Shown here: positions 26,130-34,356 of the stretch, piece after piece
How positions within the stretch are numbered: position 1 is the first letter of the stretch
How the letters are laid out: the number at the start of each line of letters is the position of its first letter
Source: Bacillus sp. Marseille-Q3570
GTDB taxonomy: Bacteria; Bacillota; Bacilli; Bacillales; Fictibacillaceae
DNA length: 64,000 nucleotides
Assembly: GCF_946151055.1 (NCBI RefSeq)
Contig: NZ_CAMGYZ010000003.1
Coordinates: 248,001 to 312,000 of the forward strand
Direction of reading: 5' to 3'
Made by a program: the position numbers and the translations under genes
Notes under the pieces: model-generated
The model's database searches: none
Told to the model about the DNA's origin: nothing
Seen by the model: the letters and a program-made list of their open reading frames with translations, nothing else

Positions 26130-26897
26130 ATGATGAAGATCGGCATAATTGGAGGAACCGGCTTTTACAACTTACTCGATGATATGAAGGAAAGTACCGT
26201 CAATACGGAATATGGGAGTGTGACGATTTTTCAAGCCATGTATGAAGGGAAAGAGGTCATCTTTCTTCCAAGGCATGGGAAGAATCATGATACCCTTGCT
26301 CCGTTTGTCAATTATCGTGCGAACATCCTTGCATTGAAAGAGATGGGGGTGGAACGCATCCTTGCATTCTCAGCAGTCGGTGCGATCAATCCTGAAATCA
26401 CCGAGGGAAGTTTATCTTTACTGGATCAATTCTTCGATTTTACGACACGTGAGAAGACCTATGGAAAATTCTCCGTCGATATTACTGAACCTTTCTGTCC
26501 TGAGTTGAAGGAAACGTACACGAAAGCCGCAGCTGCCATTGACGAACCGCTTCATCAAGGAACCAAGCTGATATGTGTCGACGGGCCGCGGTATGAAACG
26601 AAGGCCGAGGTACAGCTATTCGCTTCGTGGGGAATGGATGTCGTAGGAATGACGAATGCCACTGAAGCTTCCCTGGCAAGGGAGCTGGGCATCTGTTATG
26701 CGGTGGTCACACTTGCGACCAATATGGCTCCTGGGGTTACTGAAAAGAAACCTTCGTTAAAGGCACATAAAGCAGTAAGCGAAAGTAAAAAAGAAACGGT
26801 CAAACAATTGATGTTAGAAGCGATCAAACAAGCTGGGGAAAGAAAAAGCTGTGCTTGTCCTGAAGCATACGAGAAGGCTACACTGGCAAAAGCGTGA
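26130..26897 (+). CDS. MTAP/PNP-family nucleoside phosphorylase, copy 2
   Basis: A second 255-residue phosphorylase of identical length to its upstream neighbour and clearly paralogous: IIGGTGFYNLLDD, FLPRHGKNHDTLAPFVNYRAN, ILAFSAVGAINPEITEG, VDGPRYETKAEVQLF, VVGMTNATEASLAREL. Differences fall in the base-side loops (GPRYETKAE against GPIYETRTE), so the two copies probably differ in base or 5'-group preference. It too ends with a cysteine pair (SCACPEAYEKA). AGGGGG precedes the start; ATG 26130 or the next codon may be used. Confidence 0.87.
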   Translation: MMKIGIIGGTGFYNLLDDMKESTVNTEYGSVTIFQAMYEGKEVIFLPRHGKNHDTLAPFVNYRANILALKEMGVERILAFSAVGAINPEITEGSLSLLDQFFDFTTREKTYGKFSVDITEPFCPELKETYTKAAAAIDEPLHQGTKLICVDGPRYETKAEVQLFASWGMDVVGMTNATEASLARELGICYAVVTLATNMAPGVTEKKPSLKAHKAVSESKKETVKQLMLEAIKQAGERKSCACPEAYEKATLAKA

Positions 26898-26900
26898 TCA

Positions 26901-28367
26901 ATGGTTCAAAAAATTCTGATCAAAAATCCGTTCATCATTTCAAATGAACCCTCTTTTGGGACGCGGACTGGTTCCGTTTTCGTTGAAAACCAGCAGATTA
27001 GGCACATCCTGAATGAAGATGCCTTTGAAGGATTGAAAAAGCTCGAAGAACAGGCGGATGAAATAATTGATGCTCAAGACATGATCCTGATCCCTGGGAT
27101 GGTGAACGCACATTATCATTCGTATACCAACATGCTGAAAGGCACTGTGAACAATCTTCCTCTCGAGTTATGGACACTTTATACAGTAGCGTATGGCCAT
27201 TCACTGGAGGAAGAGGATCTTTATTATGGTGTATTGCTTGGTTGTATTGAAATGATGAAGTCAGGTGTGACAAGCTGTCTGGATCACTTTCCCCATATCA
27301 GGCATTCGGATGCTGCATTAAAGGCTTATGAAGAAGCTGGAATGCGTGTGGCATTTGCCCCAATGATGCATGATGTGTCTGATGAGGATTTTTTCAACAT
27401 CTCCATACCGGCAGAACTGAGAACTTCTGAGAACAAAAGGGTGTCGCCTGCTGAAATGAAGGTGTTTTATCACAAACTCCTTTCAGAATGGCATGGGAAA
27501 GAGGGAAGGATCCACATTCAGCTTGGACCGAATGCTCCTCAACGCTGTTCTTCTGACATGCTCAAGGTTTGCAAAGCGTTAAGCGAAAAGGAAGATTTAC
27601 GGGTCCACATGCATTTACTTGAGACAAGGATGCAACGTAAACAAAGTCAAATTCATTATCCAGAGGGAATGATCGCATCCCTAAATGATGCAGGGCTGCT
27701 GAATGAAAAGCTATCTGTCGCTCATGGAGTATGGTTGAATCCGGATGAATTAGAATGGCTGGCAGATCGCCAAGTCTCGCTTGTGCATAACCCTGCAAGT
27801 AATCTCTTGCTTGGGAGCGGGATCGCCTCCATACCTGCTTTCCTGAGAATGGGTGGGAATGTTGCACTTGGTACGGATGGTTCTAACTGTGGAACGAACC
27901 ATAATCTTTTTGAAGCGATGAGACTAGCTGTTCTGATCCAGCGGGTGAATCAACCGTATTCCGAGTGGATGTCAGCAGAAGATGTCTTTCGAATTGCAAC
28001 AACTTCCGGTGGCAGAATAATAGACAGTCATATTGGTAAAATCGAACAGTTCCACAAAGCGGATATGGTGCTACTAGATCGGGAGAATACGTTCATGACA
28101 CCATTCAACGATCCTATTTCCCAGCTCGTCCATCAAGAGAGCGGGACTTCTATCCATTCGGTAATGGTGAATGGCAGATGGACTATTAAAAATAAAAAGT
28201 TTGTTTCATTGGATGAAAATCGAATTCTTAACGAAGTGCGGAAACGAGCCGAAGGAATGTTCGAAAAATCCACAAAACCGCTTGCGCGTGTTGAAAAATT
28301 GAGGCCGTATTTTAAACAGATCTTACCTGAATCCCAAATACCTCGAGAGGAGATCACACATGAATGA
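26901..28367 (+). CDS. amidohydrolase, purine nucleoside/MTA deaminase-like (ATZ/TRZ family)
   Basis: A 488-residue metal-dependent hydrolase. The first metal motif is MVNAHYHSYTNML (HxH near residue 72), further ligands are in HMHLLETRMQRK and in SVAHGVWL, and the aspartate is in GTDGSNCGTNHNLFEAMRLAVLIQ. This is the layout of the ATZ/TRZ family, which includes MTA/SAH deaminase and guanine deaminase. In this operon it would deaminate an adenosine-type nucleoside or free base before or after phosphorolysis. It starts 3 bp after the phosphorylase stop and overlaps the aldolase gene by 8 bp. Confidence 0.83.
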   Translation: MVQKILIKNPFIISNEPSFGTRTGSVFVENQQIRHILNEDAFEGLKKLEEQADEIIDAQDMILIPGMVNAHYHSYTNMLKGTVNNLPLELWTLYTVAYGHSLEEEDLYYGVLLGCIEMMKSGVTSCLDHFPHIRHSDAALKAYEEAGMRVAFAPMMHDVSDEDFFNISIPAELRTSENKRVSPAEMKVFYHKLLSEWHGKEGRIHIQLGPNAPQRCSSDMLKVCKALSEKEDLRVHMHLLETRMQRKQSQIHYPEGMIASLNDAGLLNEKLSVAHGVWLNPDELEWLADRQVSLVHNPASNLLLGSGIASIPAFLRMGGNVALGTDGSNCGTNHNLFEAMRLAVLIQRVNQPYSEWMSAEDVFRIATTSGGRIIDSHIGKIEQFHKADMVLLDRENTFMTPFNDPISQLVHQESGTSIHSVMVNGRWTIKNKKFVSLDENRILNEVRKRAEGMFEKSTKPLARVEKLRPYFKQILPESQIPREEITHE

Positions 28368-28971
28368 GATGCTATTGAAAAAGGAATTGGCCTATGTTTC
28401 TCATAAAGTCTATCAACGTGGTTTAACCCAGGCAACAGGAGGAAACATCAGTGTCCGCCTTCCTGACCGTGATGCCATTCTCATCAAACGTTCAGGCGTC
28501 AGTCTTGGCGAAGTTTCATCTGAAGACGCACTTGTTTTATCAATGGATGGAGAGGTGCTTGAAGGGGCTGGAACACCATCAAAAGAGTTCCGATTTCATT
28601 TAGGAATCTATCATTCTCGTCCTGATGTCAATGCGGTTGTGCATTGCCATCCCAATTATGCAATCGGGTATGCTTGTCTGGGTAGGGATTTGCCGCTTCC
28701 GACGGTAACTGCCAGAAAAATCCTTGACCATGTCCCGGTTGCTGGTACAGCCCCTTCAGGTTCTCTGGAATTGGCAGAGAATGTGACGCATGTTTTCCAA
28801 ACCTATCCTGGAATCAAAGCCTGTTTGATGGAAGAACACGGAATCTGTGCGGTCGGTGATACGCTTGAAAAAGCCTATAATATCGCAACATTGGTGGAAG
28901 ATACCGCAAAGCAGTCCTTTATCCTTCAACAGTTGAAAAGTAACGTGCCGGAAGCAGTCTCGAATACCTAG
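28360..28971 (+). CDS. class II aldolase/adducin family protein (ketose-1-phosphate aldolase-like)
   Basis: A 203-residue zinc enzyme. Visible are the phosphate-binding GLTQATGGNISVRL, the catalytic glutamate in GTPSKEFRFHLGIY, the metal pair VVHCHPNYAIGYAC, and a third histidine in CLMEEHGICAVG. Family members cleave fuculose-1-P, rhamnulose-1-P, or 5-deoxyribulose-1-P/5-methylthioribulose-1-P to DHAP plus an aldehyde; MtnB dehydratase is a relative. Because the next gene is an MtnA-like isomerase, the role most consistent with context is cleavage of a ribulose-1-phosphate. GAGGAG lies before the start inside the preceding gene. Confidence 0.85.
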   Translation: MNEMLLKKELAYVSHKVYQRGLTQATGGNISVRLPDRDAILIKRSGVSLGEVSSEDALVLSMDGEVLEGAGTPSKEFRFHLGIYHSRPDVNAVVHCHPNYAIGYACLGRDLPLPTVTARKILDHVPVAGTAPSGSLELAENVTHVFQTYPGIKACLMEEHGICAVGDTLEKAYNIATLVEDTAKQSFILQQLKSNVPEAVSNT

Positions 28972-28987
28972 GAGAGGGGCGATCAAC

Positions 28988-30061
28988 ATGAAGCAGATAG
29001 ATGATTTGGTCTCGAGTTTTAGAGCTCAAGAGCTTTTATTACCGATTTGGTTTGAAAATGGGAAGGTTCATATCATCGATCAGAAGAAATTACCTTTTAC
29101 GGAAGAGATCCATTCGATTTCAAAAGTTGAAGAACTTGCTTCCGCTATCAAAGATATGACAATCAGAGGCTCTGGAGCGATTGGCACATGTGGAGTATGG
29201 GGGCTCTATCTCGCTGCTCTTCAATCAGGTGGCGACAGGGAAACTGTTTTTCAGGCAGGGACGATGTTGAAAATGACCCGTCCGACTGCTGTGAATCTAA
29301 TGAAAACGGTCGATGAAATTTTAGAGGCCATCCAAGGCTCTGGAGCAGACCTGATCCAACAGATTGAAATGAAAACCGTCGAAATCCTGGAAAGGCAATT
29401 AGCCTTTGAACACCAGTTAGGAGCTCATGGTGCTCAATTGATACATGACGGAGATGCCATCCTGACTCATTGTCACTCAGGTGCTCTAGCAGGATCAGGT
29501 TATGGGGGACGAGCGTTATCTGTCATTCGGAAAGCTCATGAGCAAGGGAAGGACATTCATGTATATACGTGTGAAACGCGACCTTATTTACAAGGGGCAA
29601 GGATTACAGCGTATGAGTTGAAAAAATTTGGAATCCCACATACGCTCCTCACAGATAACATGTCTGGTCACTGCATGAGTCAGGGGATGATTCAAAAAAT
29701 CGTCGTCGGATCGGACCGTGTTGCTTCCAATGGTGACCTGGCGAATAAGGTGGGAACATATATGCATGCACTCGCCGCAAAAGCCCATAACATACCATTC
29801 TATACTGCTACTTCAAGTCATACGATTGATCACTCGATTGCATCTGGTCAAGAGATCGAGGTAGAATTCCGGGATGCCTCAGAAGTAACGTCTCTCTTTA
29901 ACCAACCGATCGCTCCAGAAGGGACGCATGCCTTATACCCTTCCTTCGATATCACACCGAATGACTTGATTTCGGGGATCATCACTGAAAAAGGAGTCAT
30001 GAAAGCCCCTTATCCAACCAGCTTACGAAATGTACGAACAATCAACACGATAAAAGCATAG
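28988..30061 (+). CDS. MtnA-like aldose-1-phosphate isomerase (eIF2B-related fold)
   Basis: A 357-residue protein of the MtnA/R15P isomerase family, which turns methylthioribose-1-P (or related ribose-1-phosphates) into the ribulose-1-phosphate. Motifs are KDMTIRGSGAIG, TRPTAVNL, ILTHCHSGALAGSGYGGRAL with the catalytic-type cysteine, TCETRPYLQGARITA, LLTDNMSGHCMSQG and GSDRVASNGDLANKVGTY, which contains the second catalytic aspartate. MtnA normally has GCNTG... here HCHSG, so the substrate may differ. It starts 16 bp after the aldolase gene. Confidence 0.85.
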   Translation: MKQIDDLVSSFRAQELLLPIWFENGKVHIIDQKKLPFTEEIHSISKVEELASAIKDMTIRGSGAIGTCGVWGLYLAALQSGGDRETVFQAGTMLKMTRPTAVNLMKTVDEILEAIQGSGADLIQQIEMKTVEILERQLAFEHQLGAHGAQLIHDGDAILTHCHSGALAGSGYGGRALSVIRKAHEQGKDIHVYTCETRPYLQGARITAYELKKFGIPHTLLTDNMSGHCMSQGMIQKIVVGSDRVASNGDLANKVGTYMHALAAKAHNIPFYTATSSHTIDHSIASGQEIEVEFRDASEVTSLFNQPIAPEGTHALYPSFDITPNDLISGIITEKGVMKAPYPTSLRNVRTINTIKA

Positions 30062-30074
30062 GGAGGTAGAAGAA

Positions 30075-30899
30075 ATGGTTCAATCAACAATGCTAAAACA
30101 AAAAAATGAGAAGCTTGGAGAAAGATTGAGAGAATATGGCACCATGATGGTCGCCTTTTCGGGAGGGGTGGATAGCGCCTTTCTTTTAGCGCGTGCACAA
30201 CAGGAAGTAGGGGATGAGGTCCTGGCGGTAACAGCTGCATCTGAAACCTTTCCACAAAGGGAATTCGATGCTGCTGTCAATCTAGCAAAAGAATTGGAAG
30301 TGCCCTATTTGACGATCGAAATCAAAGAGTTCGAGAATGAAAACTTTGTTTCAAATCCCACTAACCGTTGCTATTTTTGTAGGCAAGGTTTATTTGAACG
30401 GCTTACGGAGCTTGCAGAAGAGAAAGGGTATCCATTCATTCTTGATGGGACGAACGCCAGCGATGCAGGTGATTATCGGCCAGGAATGAGGGCCACTCGG
30501 GAAAAAGGTGTCCGAAGTCCGCTTAAGGAAGCGGGTCTGACAAAAGAGGACATCCGAACTTTATCCAGAGAAATGGATTTGAAGACTTGGAACAAGCCTT
30601 CTTTCGCCTGTCTTTCTTCTAGGATTCCATATGGTACTCGCATCACAGCTAAGAAAATCAACCAGCTTGATGAAGCCGAGAATTACTTATTGAACCTTGG
30701 CTTTTATGATGTCCGTGTCCGTCATCATGATCAGATTGCCCGGATTGAAGTGGGGGAAGAGGAGTTTAGTCTTGCTCTTCAACATAAAGATAAAATCGAT
30801 CAGAAGTTGAAAGAACTTGGATTCATTTATGTGGCACTTGATCTTCAGGGATACCGGACTGGACGCATGAATGATGTATTGAAGGTGAAAGCACAATGA
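30075..30899 (+). CDS. larE: LarE, ATP-dependent sulfur transferase for nickel-pincer cofactor
   Basis: A 274-residue PP-loop enzyme. The ATP motif is VAFSGGVDSAFLLAR (residues 26-40), followed by NPTNRCYFCRQGLFERL and TWNKPSFACLSSRIPYGTRI. In Lactobacillus plantarum LarE adenylates the biscarboxylated nicotinic acid mononucleotide and donates sulfur from one of its own cysteines. Cys179 in the FACLSSR motif is the natural candidate here. It is the first of three consecutive cofactor genes and overlaps larB by 4 bp. Confidence 0.92.
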   Translation: MVQSTMLKQKNEKLGERLREYGTMMVAFSGGVDSAFLLARAQQEVGDEVLAVTAASETFPQREFDAAVNLAKELEVPYLTIEIKEFENENFVSNPTNRCYFCRQGLFERLTELAEEKGYPFILDGTNASDAGDYRPGMRATREKGVRSPLKEAGLTKEDIRTLSREMDLKTWNKPSFACLSSRIPYGTRITAKKINQLDEAENYLLNLGFYDVRVRHHDQIARIEVGEEEFSLALQHKDKIDQKLKELGFIYVALDLQGYRTGRMNDVLKVKAQ

Positions 30900-31663
30900 A
30901 GGATACTGAGGGTTTACTTCAAAAAGTACAGAACAAGGAAATCAGTATTTCCGAAGCTAAGGGACAATTAGAAGGAGTTAAGGATCTGAAATTTGCTACG
31001 CTCGATCTTGGGCGTGAAAAACGGACCGGTTTCCCTGAAGTGGTTTATGGAGAAGGGAAATCGAGCGAGCAGATCCTTCGCATTTTAGAACGTCTTCAAC
31101 TAACGTCAAAACGCGTGTTAGCCACGAGAGTTGATGTTCAAAAAGCAGAGGAAATTTTATCAATCCTGCCTCACTATAGTTATAACAGTGAGGCGCGTAC
31201 GTTATATTGGAAGCATGAATCGGAGCATGACTATAATTTTGAAGGATATATCGCAGTTGTATCCGCAGGTACTTCTGATTTACCTGTAGCTGAAGAGGCG
31301 GCCATTACTGCTGAAGCAATGGGGTGCAGGGTCAAACGGGTCAATGATGTCGGTGTTGCAGGCATCCACCGTCTTTTCGATCAATTACCTGTGCTTGAGA
31401 ACGCTTCTGCTATCGTTGTGGTTGCAGGAATGGAAGGTGCTTTGGGTAGTGTAGTTGCCGGTCTTGTGAAGAATCCTGTCATTGCTGTGCCGACGAGTAT
31501 AGGTTACGGAGCCAATTTTCAAGGGCTGTCCGCGTTATTATCGATGTTGAATGCCTGTGCCCCGGGAATCAGTACGGTCAATATTGATAATGGCTATGGC
31601 GGCGGGTATAATGCTGCATTGATCGCTTCTCTGATCAATAGGAAGGAGACGGTCGAATCATGA
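30896..31663 (+). CDS. larB: LarB, nicotinic acid adenine dinucleotide carboxylase/hydrolase
   Basis: A 255-residue protein of the LarB family, related to PurE. The N-terminal part contains DLGREKRTGFPEVVYGEGK, and the PurE-like C-terminal part has VVSAGTSDLPVAEEAAIT, NDVGVAGIHRL, VVVAGMEGALGSVVAGL, AVPTSIGYGANFQGL and VNIDNGYGGGYNAAL. LarB carboxylates the pyridinium ring of nicotinic acid adenine dinucleotide and releases AMP, the first step of nickel-pincer nucleotide synthesis. It overlaps both neighbours by 4 bp (larE before, larC1 after). Confidence 0.93.
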   Translation: MKDTEGLLQKVQNKEISISEAKGQLEGVKDLKFATLDLGREKRTGFPEVVYGEGKSSEQILRILERLQLTSKRVLATRVDVQKAEEILSILPHYSYNSEARTLYWKHESEHDYNFEGYIAVVSAGTSDLPVAEEAAITAEAMGCRVKRVNDVGVAGIHRLFDQLPVLENASAIVVVAGMEGALGSVVAGLVKNPVIAVPTSIGYGANFQGLSALLSMLNACAPGISTVNIDNGYGGGYNAALIASLINRKETVES

Positions 31664-32421
31664 AGATGTTGTATTTTGATTGCTTTTCAGGCATCAGTGG
31701 AGATATGACCATTGGTGCCTTGCTTGATGCAGGTGCTAGCTTTGACTATTTACAATCTGAATTGAAAAAGCTAGAACTTGAAAATGAATACGAATTGCAG
31801 CATCAGAAGGTTGTGAAAAACGGTATCTCATCTATTAAATTTGATGTTATCTTACATAATGGGCATGAACATCACCACCATCATGAAGGTCACACGCATT
31901 CTCATGAACATAGGCATTATAGTGATATTGCCAGATTGATTCAGAAAGCTGACTATAATGAGCGTGTCACTCACATGTGTCTGAAGGTCTTTGAATTGAT
32001 TGCTCGTGCTGAAGCGAAGATTCATGACATTTCACTTGAAAAAGTCCACTTTCATGAAGTGGGGGCGGTCGATTCGATCATTGATATCGTCGGTACTGCG
32101 ATTTTGCTTGATCAGCTCAAAATTGACGAATTTATTAGCGGTCCCATACCGGCTGGAAATGGGATGATCAAAATCGATCATGGAATCTATCCTGTCCCCG
32201 CTCCAGCAACAATGGAACTATTAAAAGGCATTCCATTGAAACAGACAACCATTGAAGGAGAGCTTACCACTCCAACAGGGGCTGGAATTATAAAAGCCCT
32301 TTGCTCAAACCATTGCAGTCTTCCAGAAATGTCTGTCGAACAAATCGGATATGGGGCGGGATCGAAGACCTTTGATGATCACCCGAATGTTTTACGAGTA
32401 ATGATTGGGGAAAAGTCCTGA
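31660..32421 (+). CDS. larC1: LarC1, N-terminal part of the nickel insertase LarC
   Basis: A 253-residue protein equal to the N-terminal domain of LarC, the CTP-dependent enzyme that inserts nickel into the pincer cofactor. It starts MKMLYFDCFSGISGDM, has a histidine-rich run near residues 67-87 (HEHHHHHEGHTHSHEHRH), then KVHFHEVGAVDSIIDIVG, YPVPAPATMELLKG and EGELTTPTGAGIIKAL. It stops at VLRVMIGEKS, just where the C-terminal domain normally begins. No LarC2 coding sequence follows in any frame; that half is at 43567-44502 on the other strand. No slippery frameshift site is seen at the stop. Confidence 0.9.
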   Translation: MKMLYFDCFSGISGDMTIGALLDAGASFDYLQSELKKLELENEYELQHQKVVKNGISSIKFDVILHNGHEHHHHHEGHTHSHEHRHYSDIARLIQKADYNERVTHMCLKVFELIARAEAKIHDISLEKVHFHEVGAVDSIIDIVGTAILLDQLKIDEFISGPIPAGNGMIKIDHGIYPVPAPATMELLKGIPLKQTTIEGELTTPTGAGIIKALCSNHCSLPEMSVEQIGYGAGSKTFDDHPNVLRVMIGEKS

Positions 32422-32459
32422 AAATGAAGCATAACGTTTACTAAAGATGATTTCTGAAA

Positions 32460-33530
32460 GTGGAAAGGATGCGCTCCCCAATGATAAGACCTTACTTGAC
32501 GACTCTTAGTTTGACACCTGAGAACCAGGAAACCCCGATCAATTTTATAGAGGGAGGACCTGTCGATAATCGGTTATTCTATAGAAGGAATCACTTTTCG
32601 TATCCGGGAATCACAAATGTGAACTACTGGTTTCCGGTTAATGGGCTTGTGGCTGACCCAAAGTGGTTTTCACTTCAAGACCTGAGGGGGATGCCATCCA
32701 AAACTCTTAAAGTTGTGCTGGAGTGTGCTGGGAACAAACGAAGTCTTTTTGAACCGAAAACACCAGGTGAACAGTGGGGTAAGGGTGCGATCAGCCAGGG
32801 ATATTGGAAAGGGGTACCTTTAAGGGTGCTTTTGGAACAGGCTGGGGTGATGGGGAATGCTAAAGAAATCGTTGTGCAGGGGCACGACTTTGGTAAAAGA
32901 ACCGATACCGATTCACTTCATTCTTTTACAAGGAGCTTACCGATTGAAAAAGCGCTCCATCCTGACACCATTGTTGCCTACGAATATAATGGTGAACCTC
33001 TTACAGTTAAGCATGGTGCCCCTTTACGCTTGATTGTTCCGCAGTGGTATGCAATGGCCTCTGTAAAATGGATCAGACAAATCCGTGTGAGTGATTCTAG
33101 TTTTGAAGGGCCGTTCCAGTCGGCCGATTATGTTTATTACCCGAATAAGGAAAATGACGAAGGAGCCTATCCGGTGACAACTATGAATGTGAATGTGACC
33201 ATTCAGCAACCGTTGGATATGGATGTGAAGAATACCGGAAAGCACATGATTAAAGGCATTGCCTGGACTGGCGAGGGGAAAATCACCAAAGTGGAAATCA
33301 GTACAGACGGGGGTCAAACATGGACAGAAGCTGATCTGATCAAAGAAGCGGATGTTGGCTATGGTTGGACCAATTGGGTTTATGAGTGGGGTGCTCCTGA
33401 AAAAGGTGAATTTTCGATACTGGCAAAAGCGACTGACTCCCAAAATCGGACGCAACCCGCTTGGCCTTTTTGGAACCGGAAAGGCTACGGCTATAATGCG
33501 ATTGAAAAAATCACTGTGAAAATCGAATGA
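32460..33530 (+). CDS. sulfite oxidase family molybdopterin-dependent oxidoreductase
   Basis: A protein of up to 356 residues with a molybdopterin domain (GLVADPKWFSLQDLRGMP; the molybdenum-ligand cysteine in VVLECAGNKRS; GAISQGYWKGVPLRVLLEQAG; HGAPLRLIVPQWYAMASVKW) and the Ig-like dimer domain (KGIAWTGEGKITKVEIS, GWTNWVYEW). There is no signal peptide or haem domain, so the electron acceptor is unknown. GTG 32460 opens the frame, but ATG 32481 (MIRPYLTTL) 12 bp after AAAGG is also possible. It lies 38 bp after larC1 and may be cotranscribed. It could oxidise sulfite or reduce/oxidise another small compound. Confidence 0.83.
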   Translation: MERMRSPMIRPYLTTLSLTPENQETPINFIEGGPVDNRLFYRRNHFSYPGITNVNYWFPVNGLVADPKWFSLQDLRGMPSKTLKVVLECAGNKRSLFEPKTPGEQWGKGAISQGYWKGVPLRVLLEQAGVMGNAKEIVVQGHDFGKRTDTDSLHSFTRSLPIEKALHPDTIVAYEYNGEPLTVKHGAPLRLIVPQWYAMASVKWIRQIRVSDSSFEGPFQSADYVYYPNKENDEGAYPVTTMNVNVTIQQPLDMDVKNTGKHMIKGIAWTGEGKITKVEISTDGGQTWTEADLIKEADVGYGWTNWVYEWGAPEKGEFSILAKATDSQNRTQPAWPFWNRKGYGYNAIEKITVKIE

Positions 33531-33546
33531 GAAATAATCCAGCTGA

Positions 33547-33578
33547 GCGTAATTCCGAAAGAAGGGATTGCGTTTTTT
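33547..33578 (+). terminator. intrinsic terminator
   Basis: GCGTAATTCC and GGGATTGCG form a stem with two G-T pairs, followed by six T. It ends the sulfite-oxidase gene and perhaps the whole 15-33 kb transcription unit. Confidence 0.75.
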
Positions 33579-33745
33579 ATTGCGTTTTTCAATATCTTCG
33601 TGCACGTCTGCACGTTCATTAGCTAGAATGAAGTTGCGCTATTTCCTCGAAATTATTAACAGTCACAAGGGAAGCATTTATGTTCTGCCCCGAGTTCGGA
33701 CAAAGTAACGCTATTCTCGACTGTTGCTGTCTAATTAACATCCTT

Positions 33746-34200
33746 ACGGGACAGCAAACCGCTTTTTCGACTGGCACCTGTCCCGAAAAGCGTCGTTACG
33801 AGACAGCGATCCGATTTTTCCTCTGACTCCTGTCCCGAAAGACGCCGTTACGGGACAGCGATCCGCTTTTTTCCTCTGACTCCTGTCTCGAAAGACGTTG
33901 TTACGGGACAGCGATCGGCATTTTCCCCTGACTCCTGTCCCGAAAGACATTGTTACGAGACAGCGATCCGATTTTTCCTCTGACTCCTGTCCCGAAAGAC
34001 ATTGTTACGAGACAGTGATCCGCTTTTTCCTCTGACTCCTGTCCCGAAAGACGTCGTTACGGGACAGCGATCGGCATTTTTCCCCTGACTCCTGTCCCGA
34101 AAGACATTGTTACGGGACAGTAATCCGCATTTTCCCCTTGACTCTGTCCCGAAAGACGCGATTACGGGACAGCAATTCTCTTTTTTTTCCCCTGGCTCTC
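33746..34200. repeat. 52-bp tandem hairpin array (8.5 units)
   Basis: Eight full units of 52-53 bp and a partial one, each opening with ACGGGACAGCGATC or a close variant. Each unit boundary contains a 29-nt palindrome made of CTGTCCCG, 13 bases, CGGGACAG. Most changes are single bases (GGGACAG/GAGACAG, GTCGTT/ATTGTT). Minus-strand reading frames across it only translate the repeat and are not genes. The region 33579-33745 before it is unremarkable apart from a GTTCGGACA fragment of the same motif. Confidence 0.9.
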
Positions 34201-34229
34201 CAAAAATCACTGCTTCCAAGTTATCTTGG

Positions 34230-34257
34230 TTGAAATATTCTGAGTATTATGTATAAT
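34230..34257 (+). promoter_or_regulatory. sigma-A-type promoter of the GlcD-like gene
   Basis: TTGAAA (34230-34235) and TATAAT (34252-34257) are 16 bp apart, about 100 bp before the start codon and just after the tandem array. Confidence 0.6.
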
Positions 34258-34356
34258 TCGATTCAATAGTTTTTTCCTAAAAGTTAAACCATTGGCGCTG
34301 AAATCATAACACGAGCGCCATTATGCAAAATCATTATTGGACGGGGAGCGATACAT

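Noticed and set aside
32400-32470. Programmed frameshift joining larC1 to a downstream larC2, as in Lactobacillus
   Set aside because: No slippery site and no LarC2-like coding in any frame before the sulfite-oxidase gene; LarC2 is at 43567-44502.
33746-34200. Possible CRISPR array
   Set aside because: The 29-nt palindromes are regularly spaced, but the sequences between them are also repeats of each other, and no cas gene is nearby; it is a plain tandem repeat.
33744-34219. Two minus-strand open frames coding repeats such as GSLSRN and FRDRSQ
   Set aside because: They are translations of the 52-bp tandem array, have no ribosome site and shift with repeat length.
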